A stretch of 64,000 bases of DNA from the NCBI RefSeq assembly GCF_028464225.1, contig NZ_JAQPCN010000001.1:1488001-1552000 (forward strand). The letters are read 5' to 3'. A program made the translations under genes and the position numbers. Each line of letters starts with the position of its first letter. Positions within the stretch are counted from its first letter, which is position 1. Shown here piece by piece: positions 16,641 through 26,074 of this stretch. The DNA comes from Zeaxanthinibacter sp. PT1 (GTDB lineage: Bacteria; Bacteroidota; Bacteroidia; Flavobacteriales; Flavobacteriaceae). A model generated the notes under the pieces. It had not been told where the DNA came from. It saw only the letters and a list, made by a program, of their open reading frames with translations, and did not search any database.

Positions 16641-17906
16641 ATGGTAAAAAAAATAGTAACTGCAATACTGTGCTTTGCATTGTACGGGGTATGTGCACAG
16701 GACGGAACAGTATCACCTTACTCTTACTTCGGGATTGGAGACCTCAGGTCTCCGGCTACAGTAGATAATCAGATGATGGGAAGACTCGGTATGTATACGG
16801 ATAGTATACATGTCAATTTCCAGAACCCGGCTGCCTACGGGAAACTGAGGAGAACCACCTATACCGCGGGTCTGTCTCATACCGAGATGCGTATTAAAAG
16901 CTTCACCGATGAAGAATCTACTTCTGTAACTAACCTGGATTACATCGCTATCGGTATTCCCCTGGGTCCTAAATGGGGCGCCGGTTTTGGCTTGCAGCCA
17001 TACTCTTCCGTGGGCTATAACTTGATAGGGAATAGCATTAATGGAAATGGTGCGGAAGTTACCAACCGGTTTTCCGGTGAAGGTGGTTTAAACAAGGTGT
17101 ATTTCTCCCTTGGGCACGAACTGTTGAAAAACCTGCATATTGGAGCCACTGTGAATTTCAATTTTGGTAAAATTGAAGATCGCCGTGAACAAACGGTAGA
17201 AGATGTGCAATTTGGAACGCTCGATCTGCGGGAGTCCAGGGTGAACGGCTACGATTTTAATTATGGGGCTACCTATAGTCCGAAGATTACAGATAAGCTA
17301 ACCCTATTCTCTTCACTGCGCATTAATACCCAGGCTAACCTGGTTTCGGAGAATGATCAACGTATTGGTTCTTTTTCCGCAACAACGGGTAGAGAGATAG
17401 AAATTATAGACGTGGACCTGGCATCCCGCGGACTTGAAAGAACCGAGATAAAAGTGCCAACAGCTACAACATTGGGCCTAGGGGTAGGTGAAGATCTGCA
17501 TTGGTTTGTCGGTGCAGAATACACCTTGCAACCCATGAGTGACTTCAGGAACGAATTTGTTCAGTTAGAAGAAGCTGTCTACCAGGATGCCTCAAGTTTT
17601 TCGCTGGGAGGATTCTATATTCCTGATTACACGTCCTTTAACAATGTATTCAATCGCATTACCTACCGCGCCGGTCTTAGGATGAATAACAGTGGTCTGC
17701 ATATCCGGGATAAGGAGATCAAGGACTTTGGCATAACTTTTGGTCTTGGTATACCGCTGGGCTTCCAGTTTTCTAATCTGAACCTCGGTTTCGAAGTAGG
17801 TAGGAGAGGGACAACGGTAGCTGACCTGATCGAAGAAACATATTTTAAAGTCAATGTAGGATTGTCTCTCAGCGACAGATGGTTCCGAAAAAGACAAATA
17901 GATTGA
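16641..17906 (+). CDS. Outer-membrane beta-barrel protein (FadL/OmpP1-like)
   Basis: The 421-residue protein has a signal peptide (MVKKIVTAILCFALYGVCAQ) and then alternating amphipathic strands rich in Gly, Tyr and Phe. Phrases such as VNFQNPAAYGKLRRTTYTAG and FGLQPYSSVGYN resemble flavobacterial barrel proteins of the FadL/OmpP1 superfamily. The C-terminus is in a strand-rich region ending SLSDRWFRKRQID. The ATG immediately follows the coaX stop, so the two are probably translated together. The transported substrate is unknown. Confidence 0.72.
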   Translation: MVKKIVTAILCFALYGVCAQDGTVSPYSYFGIGDLRSPATVDNQMMGRLGMYTDSIHVNFQNPAAYGKLRRTTYTAGLSHTEMRIKSFTDEESTSVTNLDYIAIGIPLGPKWGAGFGLQPYSSVGYNLIGNSINGNGAEVTNRFSGEGGLNKVYFSLGHELLKNLHIGATVNFNFGKIEDRREQTVEDVQFGTLDLRESRVNGYDFNYGATYSPKITDKLTLFSSLRINTQANLVSENDQRIGSFSATTGREIEIIDVDLASRGLERTEIKVPTATTLGLGVGEDLHWFVGAEYTLQPMSDFRNEFVQLEEAVYQDASSFSLGGFYIPDYTSFNNVFNRITYRAGLRMNNSGLHIRDKEIKDFGITFGLGIPLGFQFSNLNLGFEVGRRGTTVADLIEETYFKVNVGLSLSDRWFRKRQID

Positions 17907-17934
17907 CAAAAATTTACTATTTTAACCACATTAA

Positions 17935-19317
17935 ATGAAGACTAAGATGAAAAAGGATTTTTACGCAATGATGATTGCGGTTTTTGGGCTTGTGACCTTT
18001 GGTTTTTCACAGGCGCAGAACCCGGAGTGTATGACTAATCTCTCCATTTATGCCGAGCATGCCAAGGTGAAGAACTACGATGCGGCTTACACTCCCTGGA
18101 AAATGGTTTACGACAACTGTCCTGCCATAAATAAAGCTAACTTTTCCCTGGGGGAGAAAATATTAATGCACAAGATTGATAATAGCAGCGGTGCCGAAAA
18201 AGATGGTTACATCAAGGACCTAATGGCCTTGTACGATGCTAGCCTTGAATATTTCCCTGCGAAATACAGTAAGGCAGGAGTTGCTATAGATAAGGCGATT
18301 GTTCAGTACGATAATAAAATGGCCTCTGATGAAGAACTTCACAGTATGCTCGATAAGGCATTTAAAGAGGACAGGGATAATTTTAAAAATCCTAAGGCTC
18401 TGTACCTGTACTTTTCCAGCCTGGTAGATCTTCACGCTGCAGGTAAAAAAGAACTGCAGGATGTGTTTGATGCATATGATGATGTGACCGAGAAATTGGA
18501 AGAAGAGAACCAGAAACTGACAGACCAGATCACTAAGTTGCTTCCAAAAGAAGACGCCGGAACTTTAACCAGGCGTGAGAAGTCTCAACTTAGGGTGGCT
18601 ACTAATAACTCCGAGACCTATGGTAAAATTGCCAACAGTATCGATTCTAAATTAGGTGGCCTGGCAGATTGTGATAACCTGATCCCATTATACGAGAAGA
18701 ACTTTGAAGCCAAAAAAGACGATGTCAGCTGGGTGAAGAGAGCTGTGGGTAGAATGTTCAGCAAAGAGTGTACAGACGATCCGCTTTTCCGTAAACTTTT
18801 TGAAGCTCAGTTAGCACTGGAACCTTCTGCAAGCGCATACTTGTATGGTGGTACACTGAAGCAGAAAGCGGGTGATAACAAAGGAGCTTTGGAAGATTTC
18901 CGTAAAGCGGTTGAATTAGAAACTAACGCGAATAAGAAATCAAATATTCTGTATAAGATTGCAACCATCGTTAGGAGAACCAGCAAGTCTGAAGCACGCA
19001 ACTTTGCGCAACAGGCAATCGATGCTAACCCATCTAACGGTAGGGCTTACCTCCTGATCGCTAATTTGTACGCTAGCAGTGCTAACGACTGTGGTAGTAC
19101 GCCGTTTGAAAAGAGGGCTATCTATTGGAAAGCTGCAGATATGGCCAACCGTGCATCAAGGGTAGATCCAGCTCTGAGCAGCACCGCAAACCAGTCAGCT
19201 GCCAGTTACAATGCAAAAGCACCTTCTAAAACAGACATCTTTAATTCCGGTATGGCCGGTAAGACTGTTAGTTTTAGCTGTTGGGTAGGAGGTAGCGTAA
19301 AAGTGCCTAACCTATAA
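17935..19317 (+). CDS. Exported TPR-repeat protein
   Basis: The 460-residue protein has a signal peptide (MKKDFYAMMIAVFGLVTFGFSQAQ; an ATG at 17947 could be the true start). It has a helical body with a coiled-coil-like stretch near 175-205 (YDDVTEKLEEENQKLTDQ) and TPR-like helices from about 290 to 400 (YLYGGTLKQKAGDNKGALEDFRKAVEL). Cysteines near the ends may form a disulfide. It is probably a periplasmic scaffold. Genes of this type sit between a barrel and lptC in flavobacteria, suggesting an envelope assembly role (inference). Confidence 0.72.
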   Translation: MKTKMKKDFYAMMIAVFGLVTFGFSQAQNPECMTNLSIYAEHAKVKNYDAAYTPWKMVYDNCPAINKANFSLGEKILMHKIDNSSGAEKDGYIKDLMALYDASLEYFPAKYSKAGVAIDKAIVQYDNKMASDEELHSMLDKAFKEDRDNFKNPKALYLYFSSLVDLHAAGKKELQDVFDAYDDVTEKLEEENQKLTDQITKLLPKEDAGTLTRREKSQLRVATNNSETYGKIANSIDSKLGGLADCDNLIPLYEKNFEAKKDDVSWVKRAVGRMFSKECTDDPLFRKLFEAQLALEPSASAYLYGGTLKQKAGDNKGALEDFRKAVELETNANKKSNILYKIATIVRRTSKSEARNFAQQAIDANPSNGRAYLLIANLYASSANDCGSTPFEKRAIYWKAADMANRASRVDPALSSTANQSAASYNAKAPSKTDIFNSGMAGKTVSFSCWVGGSVKVPNL

Positions 19318-19319
19318 GA

Positions 19320-19925
19320 ATGCGATTAGCGCTTACAAATAATTTTAAGTTCATTGCCACAGTCTTCACTGTGGCAATACTTTTTATATCCTGTCAGGAC
19401 ACTTACAGGCGGGTTGGAGAAGAAGCCGGTGAGGAAGTTTATCCGCAAGGTGTAGCCAGGGATTTTACCCTTATTTATACAGAGACGAAAGAACCGTTAG
19501 AAGGCGAGGATCTCGGGAACTCAAGGGTAATCGCTATCCTGGAGAGCCCTGTAAGCAAAGACTTTGATAACCTCGCCTTTCCCTATAGGACCTTCCCGGA
19601 AGGTTTGCAGGTAGAATTCTTTGATGAGGAGAATAACAAAAGTGTGATCAATGCCGATTACGCGATAATATACTCGGCTACGGACCTTATCGATCTCAGG
19701 GGGAACGTAGTTATAGAAACCCATGACGGTAAAAAGCTCGAGGCTCCACAATTGTTCTGGGACCGGGACAATGAGTGGATCTTCACCCAGGAGAAGTTTC
19801 GTTACACCAACCCTGAAGATGGAACCGTGATGGACGGAGAGGGAATGGATTTTGACAGGGATTTTCAATATTTTAATGCACATAGAACCTATGGTCTGAT
19901 GACCATAAAAGAAAACCAATCATGA
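19320..19925 (+). CDS. lptC: LPS export periplasmic protein LptC
   Basis: The 201-residue lipoprotein-like protein has the lipobox Cys near residue 25 (VAILFISCQDTYRR). The LptC domain is recognisable in DYAIIYSATDLIDLRGNVVIETHDGKKLEAPQLFWD and the closing GEGMDFDRDFQYF. LptC links the inner-membrane LptB2FG transporter to the periplasmic bridge. The usual N-terminal membrane helix is replaced here by a lipid-anchored signal, as commonly seen in Bacteroidota. It overlaps the next small gene by 4 bases. The other Lpt gene in the window is lptE near 52.5 kb. Confidence 0.82.
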   Translation: MRLALTNNFKFIATVFTVAILFISCQDTYRRVGEEAGEEVYPQGVARDFTLIYTETKEPLEGEDLGNSRVIAILESPVSKDFDNLAFPYRTFPEGLQVEFFDEENNKSVINADYAIIYSATDLIDLRGNVVIETHDGKKLEAPQLFWDRDNEWIFTQEKFRYTNPEDGTVMDGEGMDFDRDFQYFNAHRTYGLMTIKENQS

Positions 19926-20122
19926 TAAAGATTCTTAGGTACACAGAGTATCTCTACCTGGCTGTGGCAATTGTATCGATTTACAAAATCTTCAGCCTCT
20001 GGAATGTTGACCGGGATGGTACATATATTTTCATTTTCTTTGCGGTGGTATCCGTAGCTATGTTTTTGTTCCGCCGCAACTACCGTAAGAAATTTGAAAA
20101 CAGACAGCAGGATAAGTCCTGA
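19922..20122 (+). CDS. Small two-helix membrane protein
   Basis: The 66-residue protein has two hydrophobic helices (about 8-24 and 34-50) and a positively charged tail (RRNYRKKFENRQQDKS). The ATG overlaps the lptC stop by 4 bases, and the CNNM gene follows 5 bases later, so it is embedded in the operon. I recognise no family. The overlap and charge pattern argue that it is a real gene. Confidence 0.65.
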   Translation: MIKILRYTEYLYLAVAIVSIYKIFSLWNVDRDGTYIFIFFAVVSVAMFLFRRNYRKKFENRQQDKS

Positions 20123-20127
20123 TCATT

Positions 20128-21417
20128 TTGGAAACACAAATTATTATCATTGTTATTTCATTGCTCCTCTCGGCCTTCTTTTCCGGGATGGAGATCGCTT
20201 TTATTTCCTCTAACAAGATTCATATAGAGATAGAAAAGAAGCAAGAAGGTTTTTTGGCTAAGGTGCTGGCAAAACTCACTTATAAGCCTTCTAAATTCAT
20301 CGCCACCATGCTCATCGGGAATAATATAGCCCTGGTGATCTACGGTCTGTTTATGGGCGAATTGCTCATGACCTGGTTTAATGGTATGTTGCCGCATGCT
20401 GGCGGCTTCCTTAGGTTGATTCTGACTGATTTCAGCCTGGTGACCCAGACCATTATATCTACGGTGATCATCTTGGTAACAGCAGAGTTTTTACCTAAGG
20501 TATTATTCCAGATCTATGCTAATTCACTTCTAAAAGCCCTGGCAGCCCCGGCTTACTTCTTCTATTTTTTCTTCTCCTTGATTTCGGATTTTGTGATCCG
20601 TGTGTCCGACTTCATCCTGAAGGCGATCTTTAAAACTGATGGAGATGATGTGCAGCTGGCATTCAGTAAAATAGAATTGGGGGATTATATTACGGAACAG
20701 ATGGAAACCGTGGAAGAAGCAGATGAGGTCGATTCTGAGATACAGATCTTCCAGAATGCACTGGAGTTTTCTGCTGTTAAGGCACGTGAGGTAATGGTCC
20801 CCAGGACAGAGATAACGGCGGTCGAATTACATGAGACCCCTAAAAACCTGGCTAAACTCTTTAGTGAAACGGGTTATTCAAAGATCCTGGTCTTTAAGGA
20901 CACAATTGATAATATCATTGGGTACGTGCACTCATACGAATTGTTCAAAAAGCCCAAAACCATCAAAACTATTCTTCTCCCAGTTGAATACGTGCCCGAA
21001 ACCATGCTAATACAGGAAATACTGAACGTATTGACCAAGAAGAGGAAAAGTATGGCTGTAGTGTTAGATGAATACGGGGGTACATCTGGGGTGATGACCG
21101 TTGAAGATATTGTAGAGGAGCTCTTCGGGGAAATTGAAGATGAACACGATTCTACCGATCTGCATGAAGAACAGTTGTCTGATGTCCATTACAAATTCGC
21201 AGCACGCCTGGAAATTGATTACATCAATGAGAATTATAAGTTAGAGCTCCCTGAAAGCGAAGAGTACGAAACTCTTGGGGGCCTTATCGTGAATGAGACC
21301 GGGGAAATACCGGAGCAGGACAGCCAGATCAGGATTGCAAATTTTATGTTTACCGTCCTGGAATCTTCTAATCACAAAATAGATCTTGTATCCGTAGAAG
21401 TGCTGGATAAGGATTAG
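20128..21417 (+). CDS. CNNM/CBS-domain hemolysin-family membrane protein
   Basis: The 429-residue protein reads from a TTG start; no ATG lies nearby in frame. Residues 1-175 are a DUF21/CNNM transmembrane region (SAFFSGMEIAFISSNK). A CBS pair follows at about 200-330 (VMVPRTEITAVEL, MAVVLDEYGGTSGVMTVEDIVEE), and then a CorC_HlyC domain with the typical YETLGGLIVNETGEIPEQ. The family is associated with divalent metal (Mg/Co) homeostasis. It is related to GldE of the gliding machinery, but gldD, the usual neighbour of gldE, is not beside it, so I do not call it GldE. Confidence 0.85.
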   Translation: METQIIIIVISLLLSAFFSGMEIAFISSNKIHIEIEKKQEGFLAKVLAKLTYKPSKFIATMLIGNNIALVIYGLFMGELLMTWFNGMLPHAGGFLRLILTDFSLVTQTIISTVIILVTAEFLPKVLFQIYANSLLKALAAPAYFFYFFFSLISDFVIRVSDFILKAIFKTDGDDVQLAFSKIELGDYITEQMETVEEADEVDSEIQIFQNALEFSAVKAREVMVPRTEITAVELHETPKNLAKLFSETGYSKILVFKDTIDNIIGYVHSYELFKKPKTIKTILLPVEYVPETMLIQEILNVLTKKRKSMAVVLDEYGGTSGVMTVEDIVEELFGEIEDEHDSTDLHEEQLSDVHYKFAARLEIDYINENYKLELPESEEYETLGGLIVNETGEIPEQDSQIRIANFMFTVLESSNHKIDLVSVEVLDKD

Positions 21418-21507
21418 AGTTCTCGGCTGTAGAATCCACTGTTTTAGTGCTTTTATTATTTGATGGAAAGTGGTATTTTCGCCAACTGATTTTAAACCCA
21501 CCAAAAA

Positions 21508-23628
21508 ATGGCAATATTAGAAAACATTAGAAAACGGACTACCGTCCTGATCCTGATTATCGGACTTGCACTATTTGCATTCGTGATCTCAGGAATTTTC
21601 ACCAGTGACGGATTTTCCGACGGAAAGGTCGGGTCTACCGTAGCTGAGGTCAATGGGGAAGAGATTCCGATCGAAACTTTTCGTAACCAGGTAGAGCGAC
21701 TGTCCAGAAGGGTGGGGCCAAATACCACGAGTATGCAGCTTGTAAACAGTGTATGGAACCAATTATTGAGGACGACCATCCTGGAACAACAGATCGAAGA
21801 CCTTGGTATTGCCATTGAAAAAGACCAGATCATTAATTTAATCAGGTCAAACCCTGCTTTTGTGCAAAATCCGCAATTCCAGGATGAGAACGGTAACTTT
21901 GATGAGCGTCGATTCCGTGAATTCATCGCCGAACTTAAAGCTACTGCGCCTGCTCAGTACGAGCAGTGGTTGCAGGATGAAGATGCCATCGTACAGGCTG
22001 CTAAAGAACAAATGTACCTGAACCTGGTTAGAGCCGGGATAGGCGCCACCCTGAAAGAAGGGGAGTTGGATTACCAGCTTTCCAACAATAAGGTGGATAT
22101 TAAATATGTAAGAGTGCCTTACTCTTCCATTCCGGACAGTAGCGTAACAGTTTCTAAAAAAGAGATTCAAACCTACATCAAAGAAAACAAGGAGTCTTTT
22201 AAACAGGAAAAAGCCAGAGATATACAGTTCGTATACTTCCAGGAGCTACCTTCTGCTGAAGACGAAAAATCTATTGAAGACGATATAACGGCCTTATTGA
22301 AAGATAGGGTTGAATATATAGAAAGTGAAGACACTACGGACACTATCCGCGGGTTTGTCAATACGACAGATTACGATGCTTTCCTTGATAGGAATTCCGA
22401 TTCTAAATTTGATACTATTTATAAAGCCAAAAAAGACTTGCCTCAGCAATTCGCTGATAGCATATTTAACCTTGGCGTAGGTGAGATTTTTGGTCCATAT
22501 AAAGACAATGGCGCCCTCAAGGTTACCAAGATGGTCGATAAAAAAGCTAATGGTAGCGTTAAGGCAAGCCATATTCTTATTGCCTACGAAGGTGCCCGGA
22601 GAGCAAATCCTAATGTGCAAAGGACTAAAGAGGAGGCTGAAGCTAAGGCAGAAGAGCTATTGGCAGAGGCAAAGAAGCAAGGAACAGTATTCGCAGAGTT
22701 AGCACGTGACAATTCGGACGGACCCTCTGCTCCGCAGGGAGGAGACCTGGGGTATTTCCAGGAAGGAGTAATGACTCCTAAATTCAATGATTTTGCTTTT
22801 GACAATTCTGTGGGTACCATCGGATTGGTTGAAACTGAGTTTGGTTACCACATTGTAAAAGTAGATGACAAGCAGGATGTTGTTCAAGTAGCAACCCTGA
22901 GCAGGGCTATCGAAGCTTCTGAAGAAACGATCAATACTTTGTTCACCGATGCCACCAAATTTGAAATGGCAGCAACTTCCGGTGATAAGCCTATGACCGA
23001 GCTGAGTAACGAAAGTGGTTACCTTTTACGCCCGGTAAATAAGATCAAAGCCATGGACGAAAACCTTCCCGGGCTTGGAGCGCAAAGATCCGTAGTTCAA
23101 TGGGCGTTTAACCCGGATACAGAAGTAGGGGATATCAAGCGATTTAATATTAACAATGGCTACGCTGTGGTACAGCTTACTGAGAAGTACAAAGAAGGAA
23201 CCATGACTGTAGAGGATGCTTCTGCAACGGTATTGCCTATACTCAGGAAAAAGAAGAAGGCTGAGATGATCAAAGAAGCTAACCAAGGTAAGACCATGGA
23301 GGCGATAGCATCTGCTAACAACAGTACTATCTCCACCGCTTCTGCCCTAACAGTTAAGTCCCCCACCATTCCCGGAGCAGGTCGCGAGCCGATGGTAGTG
23401 GGAACTGCATTCTCTATGGAGCAGGGAGCTACTTCTGGCTTGATCTCTGGAGAGACCGGTGTATTTATGATCCAGGTGACCAATAAAACGGAAGCGCCTA
23501 AATTGGATAACTATATTACATATGCAAGGAGTTTGCAGGCGAACAACGCCAACCGTGTGAATGTAGATGTCTACAATGCGCTTAAGGATAAAGCAGAAAT
23601 TGAAGACAACCGCGCTTCATTCTATTAA
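21508..23628 (+). CDS. ppiD: PpiD-like periplasmic peptidyl-prolyl isomerase
   Basis: The 706-residue protein has one N-terminal membrane anchor (residues 12-32), a SurA_N-like chaperone region and a single parvulin domain around 345-455 (KASHILIAYEG...FAELARDNSDGPSAPQGGDLGYF...EFGYHIVKV). Long helical flanks follow. It would sit at the periplasmic face near Sec and help outer-membrane proteins fold. The 90-base gap upstream holds TATTTTCG (21474-21481), a one-mismatch -7 box, so it may have its own promoter. A strong terminator follows. Confidence 0.87.
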   Translation: MAILENIRKRTTVLILIIGLALFAFVISGIFTSDGFSDGKVGSTVAEVNGEEIPIETFRNQVERLSRRVGPNTTSMQLVNSVWNQLLRTTILEQQIEDLGIAIEKDQIINLIRSNPAFVQNPQFQDENGNFDERRFREFIAELKATAPAQYEQWLQDEDAIVQAAKEQMYLNLVRAGIGATLKEGELDYQLSNNKVDIKYVRVPYSSIPDSSVTVSKKEIQTYIKENKESFKQEKARDIQFVYFQELPSAEDEKSIEDDITALLKDRVEYIESEDTTDTIRGFVNTTDYDAFLDRNSDSKFDTIYKAKKDLPQQFADSIFNLGVGEIFGPYKDNGALKVTKMVDKKANGSVKASHILIAYEGARRANPNVQRTKEEAEAKAEELLAEAKKQGTVFAELARDNSDGPSAPQGGDLGYFQEGVMTPKFNDFAFDNSVGTIGLVETEFGYHIVKVDDKQDVVQVATLSRAIEASEETINTLFTDATKFEMAATSGDKPMTELSNESGYLLRPVNKIKAMDENLPGLGAQRSVVQWAFNPDTEVGDIKRFNINNGYAVVQLTEKYKEGTMTVEDASATVLPILRKKKKAEMIKEANQGKTMEAIASANNSTISTASALTVKSPTIPGAGREPMVVGTAFSMEQGATSGLISGETGVFMIQVTNKTEAPKLDNYITYARSLQANNANRVNVDVYNALKDKAEIEDNRASFY

Positions 23629-23644
23629 TAATACAAGGTTTGAA

Positions 23645-23680
23645 ACAAAAAAAGGCCCCGTTAATCGGGGCCTTTTTTTA
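23645..23680. terminator. Bidirectional terminator between ppiD and the GHMP kinase gene
   Basis: The stem AAAGGCCCCG / CGGGGCCTTT has a short loop, with an A-rich run on the left and seven T on the right, so it can stop both convergent transcripts. Confidence 0.9.
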
Positions 23681-24595
23681 TAAGATCATTTCACGATAAG
23701 GAACAATGGTTTGGTAACCCTTGGTGCGGAAGTATTCAGGAGTGTCCGGACCACCGGTAGCCAACACGAAATCTCCGCCCCAGGCACCGAGACTTTTGAG
23801 GCTTCCGGGAAAATCAGGGAATAGTTTCTCCTTAACCATGGGTAACCTAATTGCCTTAGAGATGAGCTGCTCATGCTTTTCAAGATAAGAGGCAAATTCA
23901 TCCAATTGTGTGGCTCCAATTAACGCATGGGTTATCTGGTTTAATTCCTTGACCAGGGTTGTTTTGTTAGCGGTACTTTCCCGGTATATTCTAATACCTT
24001 CCCGACTGTTTTGTTTCTGGTTCAGGTGAACAAAATAGAGCGATTCAGAGAAGGACGGATCAAATTCCACCGTTTCTATATTAGGCTTATTCTCTGTTAA
24101 TTGATACAGAAGAGGCAAATGCTGTCGTGCGCAGGCAATGTCATAACCACTGCCACCAAAACTTTCAGCAAGTAAAAGATACGGGTCCGTATCGGTCCAT
24201 TGGGCAATATTATTGACCAAAGTGGAGGAGGAGCCCAGTCCCCAGTCTCGAGGAAAACCCAGGTGGCAAACCACTTTAAATCCTGTCTCGCTGGCAAAGA
24301 ATTCAGGCTGCTGTTGTTCCGCCGTTTTAAGGAGCTTTAATAAGGTGGAGTATGATTCGGAGGTTGCTTCTTCGACATTATTCTCAGGAGCCTCTAGGGG
24401 CAGCGGGATAGCTGTTTTAAACCAGGTATTGTCCTCAATGTCGCGACTTTCCCACTGTATAATTCTTTCTTTTATTCTTTCCACTTCCATGCTCTGTCCA
24501 AAACGGGTGGGGAGCGCAAGACTGAGAGCGCCATCCAATACCGCGTATTCACCGGTGATCAGTAATTTCCCATGGCTGTAGAATGTTTTTTTCAT
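23678..24595 (-). CDS. GYDIA-family GHMP kinase
   Basis: The start is the ATG at 24595 (305 residues), which overlaps the HMG-CoA reductase stop as TGATG; a TTG one codon earlier is unlikely. The protein shows FYSHGKLLITGEYAVLDG, the GHMP ATP loop as LGFPRDWGLGSSSTLVNN and the GYDIA signature in FGGSGYDIACA that names the family. GHMP kinases of the mevalonate group phosphorylate mevalonate or its derivatives. Coupling with HMG-CoA reductase fits the isoprenoid pathway, though the exact substrate of GYDIA kinases is not established. Confidence 0.88.
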   Translation of the reverse strand: MKKTFYSHGKLLITGEYAVLDGALSLALPTRFGQSMEVERIKERIIQWESRDIEDNTWFKTAIPLPLEAPENNVEEATSESYSTLLKLLKTAEQQQPEFFASETGFKVVCHLGFPRDWGLGSSSTLVNNIAQWTDTDPYLLLAESFGGSGYDIACARQHLPLLYQLTENKPNIETVEFDPSFSESLYFVHLNQKQNSREGIRIYRESTANKTTLVKELNQITHALIGATQLDEFASYLEKHEQLISKAIRLPMVKEKLFPDFPGSLKSLGAWGGDFVLATGGPDTPEYFRTKGYQTIVPYREMIL

Positions 24596-25908
24596 CAAGC
24601 GGTACGTAGTTTCTCTAAGGCTGCTGCAACAGCCCTATGCGTGACCTGCTGGTCGCGAAACAACTGTACAATAGCTGTCTTTTCCGGGGTGCTGGCTTGT
24701 AACTGGTTCAGAATGTTAAGAAGGTGCATCTTCATATGGCCCTGTTGTATGCCCGTGGTGACCAGGGACCGCAGTGCTGCGAAATTTTGGGCGAGACCGG
24801 CTACCGCAGCAATTTGCATTAATTGCCTGGCCGATGGATTCTGCAGGATATCGAGAGACAGGCGAACCATCGGGTGTAAGCCCGTAAGGCCTCCCACAGT
24901 ACCCAGCGCAAGGGGTATCTCTATCCAGAATTTAAATATACCGTTTTCTATCGCTGCGTGTGTCAGGCTGGTATACCTGCCGTCTTTAGAGGCGTAAGCA
25001 TGTATTCCTGCCTCTACCGCCCGGAAGTCATTGCCTGTGGCCAGTACCACGCTGTCTATGCCGTTCATAATACCTTTATTATGAGTCACAGCCCTGAATG
25101 GCTCCGCTTTGGCAATGGCAACGGCCTGTACCATTTTCTCTGCGAATTGTACGGGAGAGATATCGTCGTGTTCATCCAATTCTTCTATCTTACACGATAC
25201 CTCGGCCCGTACCGTGCATCCCGGAACATAGTTGGAAAGTATGCTCATGACTACTTCCATACATTCATCCATAATCCCGGGATCGTCCTTTGCTTCCCTT
25301 TCTAAGGTCTGGGCAAACTGCTCGAGGCAGGAATTAATGAAATTTGCCCCCATGGCATCGGCAGTTTCAAAGGTGCAGTGTAATTGGAAGTAATCGGACA
25401 GTTCCGAACGCTTATCCACTAATTCGATCTTCTTAACGCCACCACCGCGCTTTTCCATCTTCGCTGTAAGATCTGCTACGTCACTTCTCATCACAGGAAT
25501 AATTCTCTTAACAAAGGTGGCCAGTTGTTCGGCGTCTCCGCTATAGGTGAAATGAACCTGCCCTATCTTCTCCGTGCCGAGGACTTCGGCTGTAAAACCT
25601 CCCCTGTTTAACCAGAATTTTGCCGCTTTACTAGCGGCGGCGACCACAGAACTTTCTTCGATGGCCATAGGGATGGCATAGATTCTTCCATTGATCAGGA
25701 AATTAGGGGCAATACCAAGGGGTAGGTAGTAATTGCTGATCGTGTTCTCTATAAATTCATCGTGCAATTGCTGCACCTCTGCATCTTGGTTCCAGTAGCG
25801 TTTAAGGATCTTTTTCGTTTCCTCGGAATTGTCTGTAAATCGTTCAGCTATCCAATTGATCTTTTCTTCTTTGGATAACTTGGAAAATCCTTCTATAGGG
25901 GGGGTCAT
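24595..25908 (-). CDS. mvaA: Hydroxymethylglutaryl-CoA reductase, class II (degradative type)
   Basis: I start at the ATG at 25908 (437 residues, MTPPIEGFSKLSKEEK). A perfect -7 box at 25929-25936 lies inside the longer open frame, 20 bases upstream of this start. Class II motifs are present: ENTISNYYLPLGIAPNF, the catalytic Glu in AIEESSVVAAASKAAKF, DAMGANFINS, the catalytic Lys in THNKGIMNG, and GTVGGLTGLHP. It interconverts HMG-CoA and mevalonate in the cytoplasm. Class II enzymes are common in flavobacteria, where they serve the mevalonate route to isoprenoids despite the degradative label. Confidence 0.92.
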   Translation of the reverse strand: MTPPIEGFSKLSKEEKINWIAERFTDNSEETKKILKRYWNQDAEVQQLHDEFIENTISNYYLPLGIAPNFLINGRIYAIPMAIEESSVVAAASKAAKFWLNRGGFTAEVLGTEKIGQVHFTYSGDAEQLATFVKRIIPVMRSDVADLTAKMEKRGGGVKKIELVDKRSELSDYFQLHCTFETADAMGANFINSCLEQFAQTLEREAKDDPGIMDECMEVVMSILSNYVPGCTVRAEVSCKIEELDEHDDISPVQFAEKMVQAVAIAKAEPFRAVTHNKGIMNGIDSVVLATGNDFRAVEAGIHAYASKDGRYTSLTHAAIENGIFKFWIEIPLALGTVGGLTGLHPMVRLSLDILQNPSARQLMQIAAVAGLAQNFAALRSLVTTGIQQGHMKMHLLNILNQLQASTPEKTAIVQLFRDQQVTHRAVAAALEKLRTA

Positions 25909-25928
25909 GCCATTTGCTTTAATGCATT

Positions 25929-25936
25929 CAAAGATA
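25929..25936 (-). promoter_or_regulatory. Predicted promoter -7 box of the HMG-CoA reductase/GHMP kinase pair
   Basis: The minus strand reads TATCTTTG, a full TAnnTTTG match, 20 bases before the ATG at 25908. It decides against the longer start of the open frame. Confidence 0.6.
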
Positions 25937-26074
25937 CGGATAAAGTGTAAAATTTTCAGGAGAGGATTCCCTGTCACTGCTCACGAGCTTCCTTATCATA
26001 TTTAGAGTTTAAAGTTATTTTATTCGTGAAAATATTAGTAAACTTGGGGGTTTTTAATCAATTTTTGATAATTC

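Noticed and set aside
20128-21417. Assignment of the CNNM/CBS protein as GldE
   Set aside because: The fold is the same, but gldD is not beside it and the neighbours are lptC and ppiD, so the gliding name is not justified.
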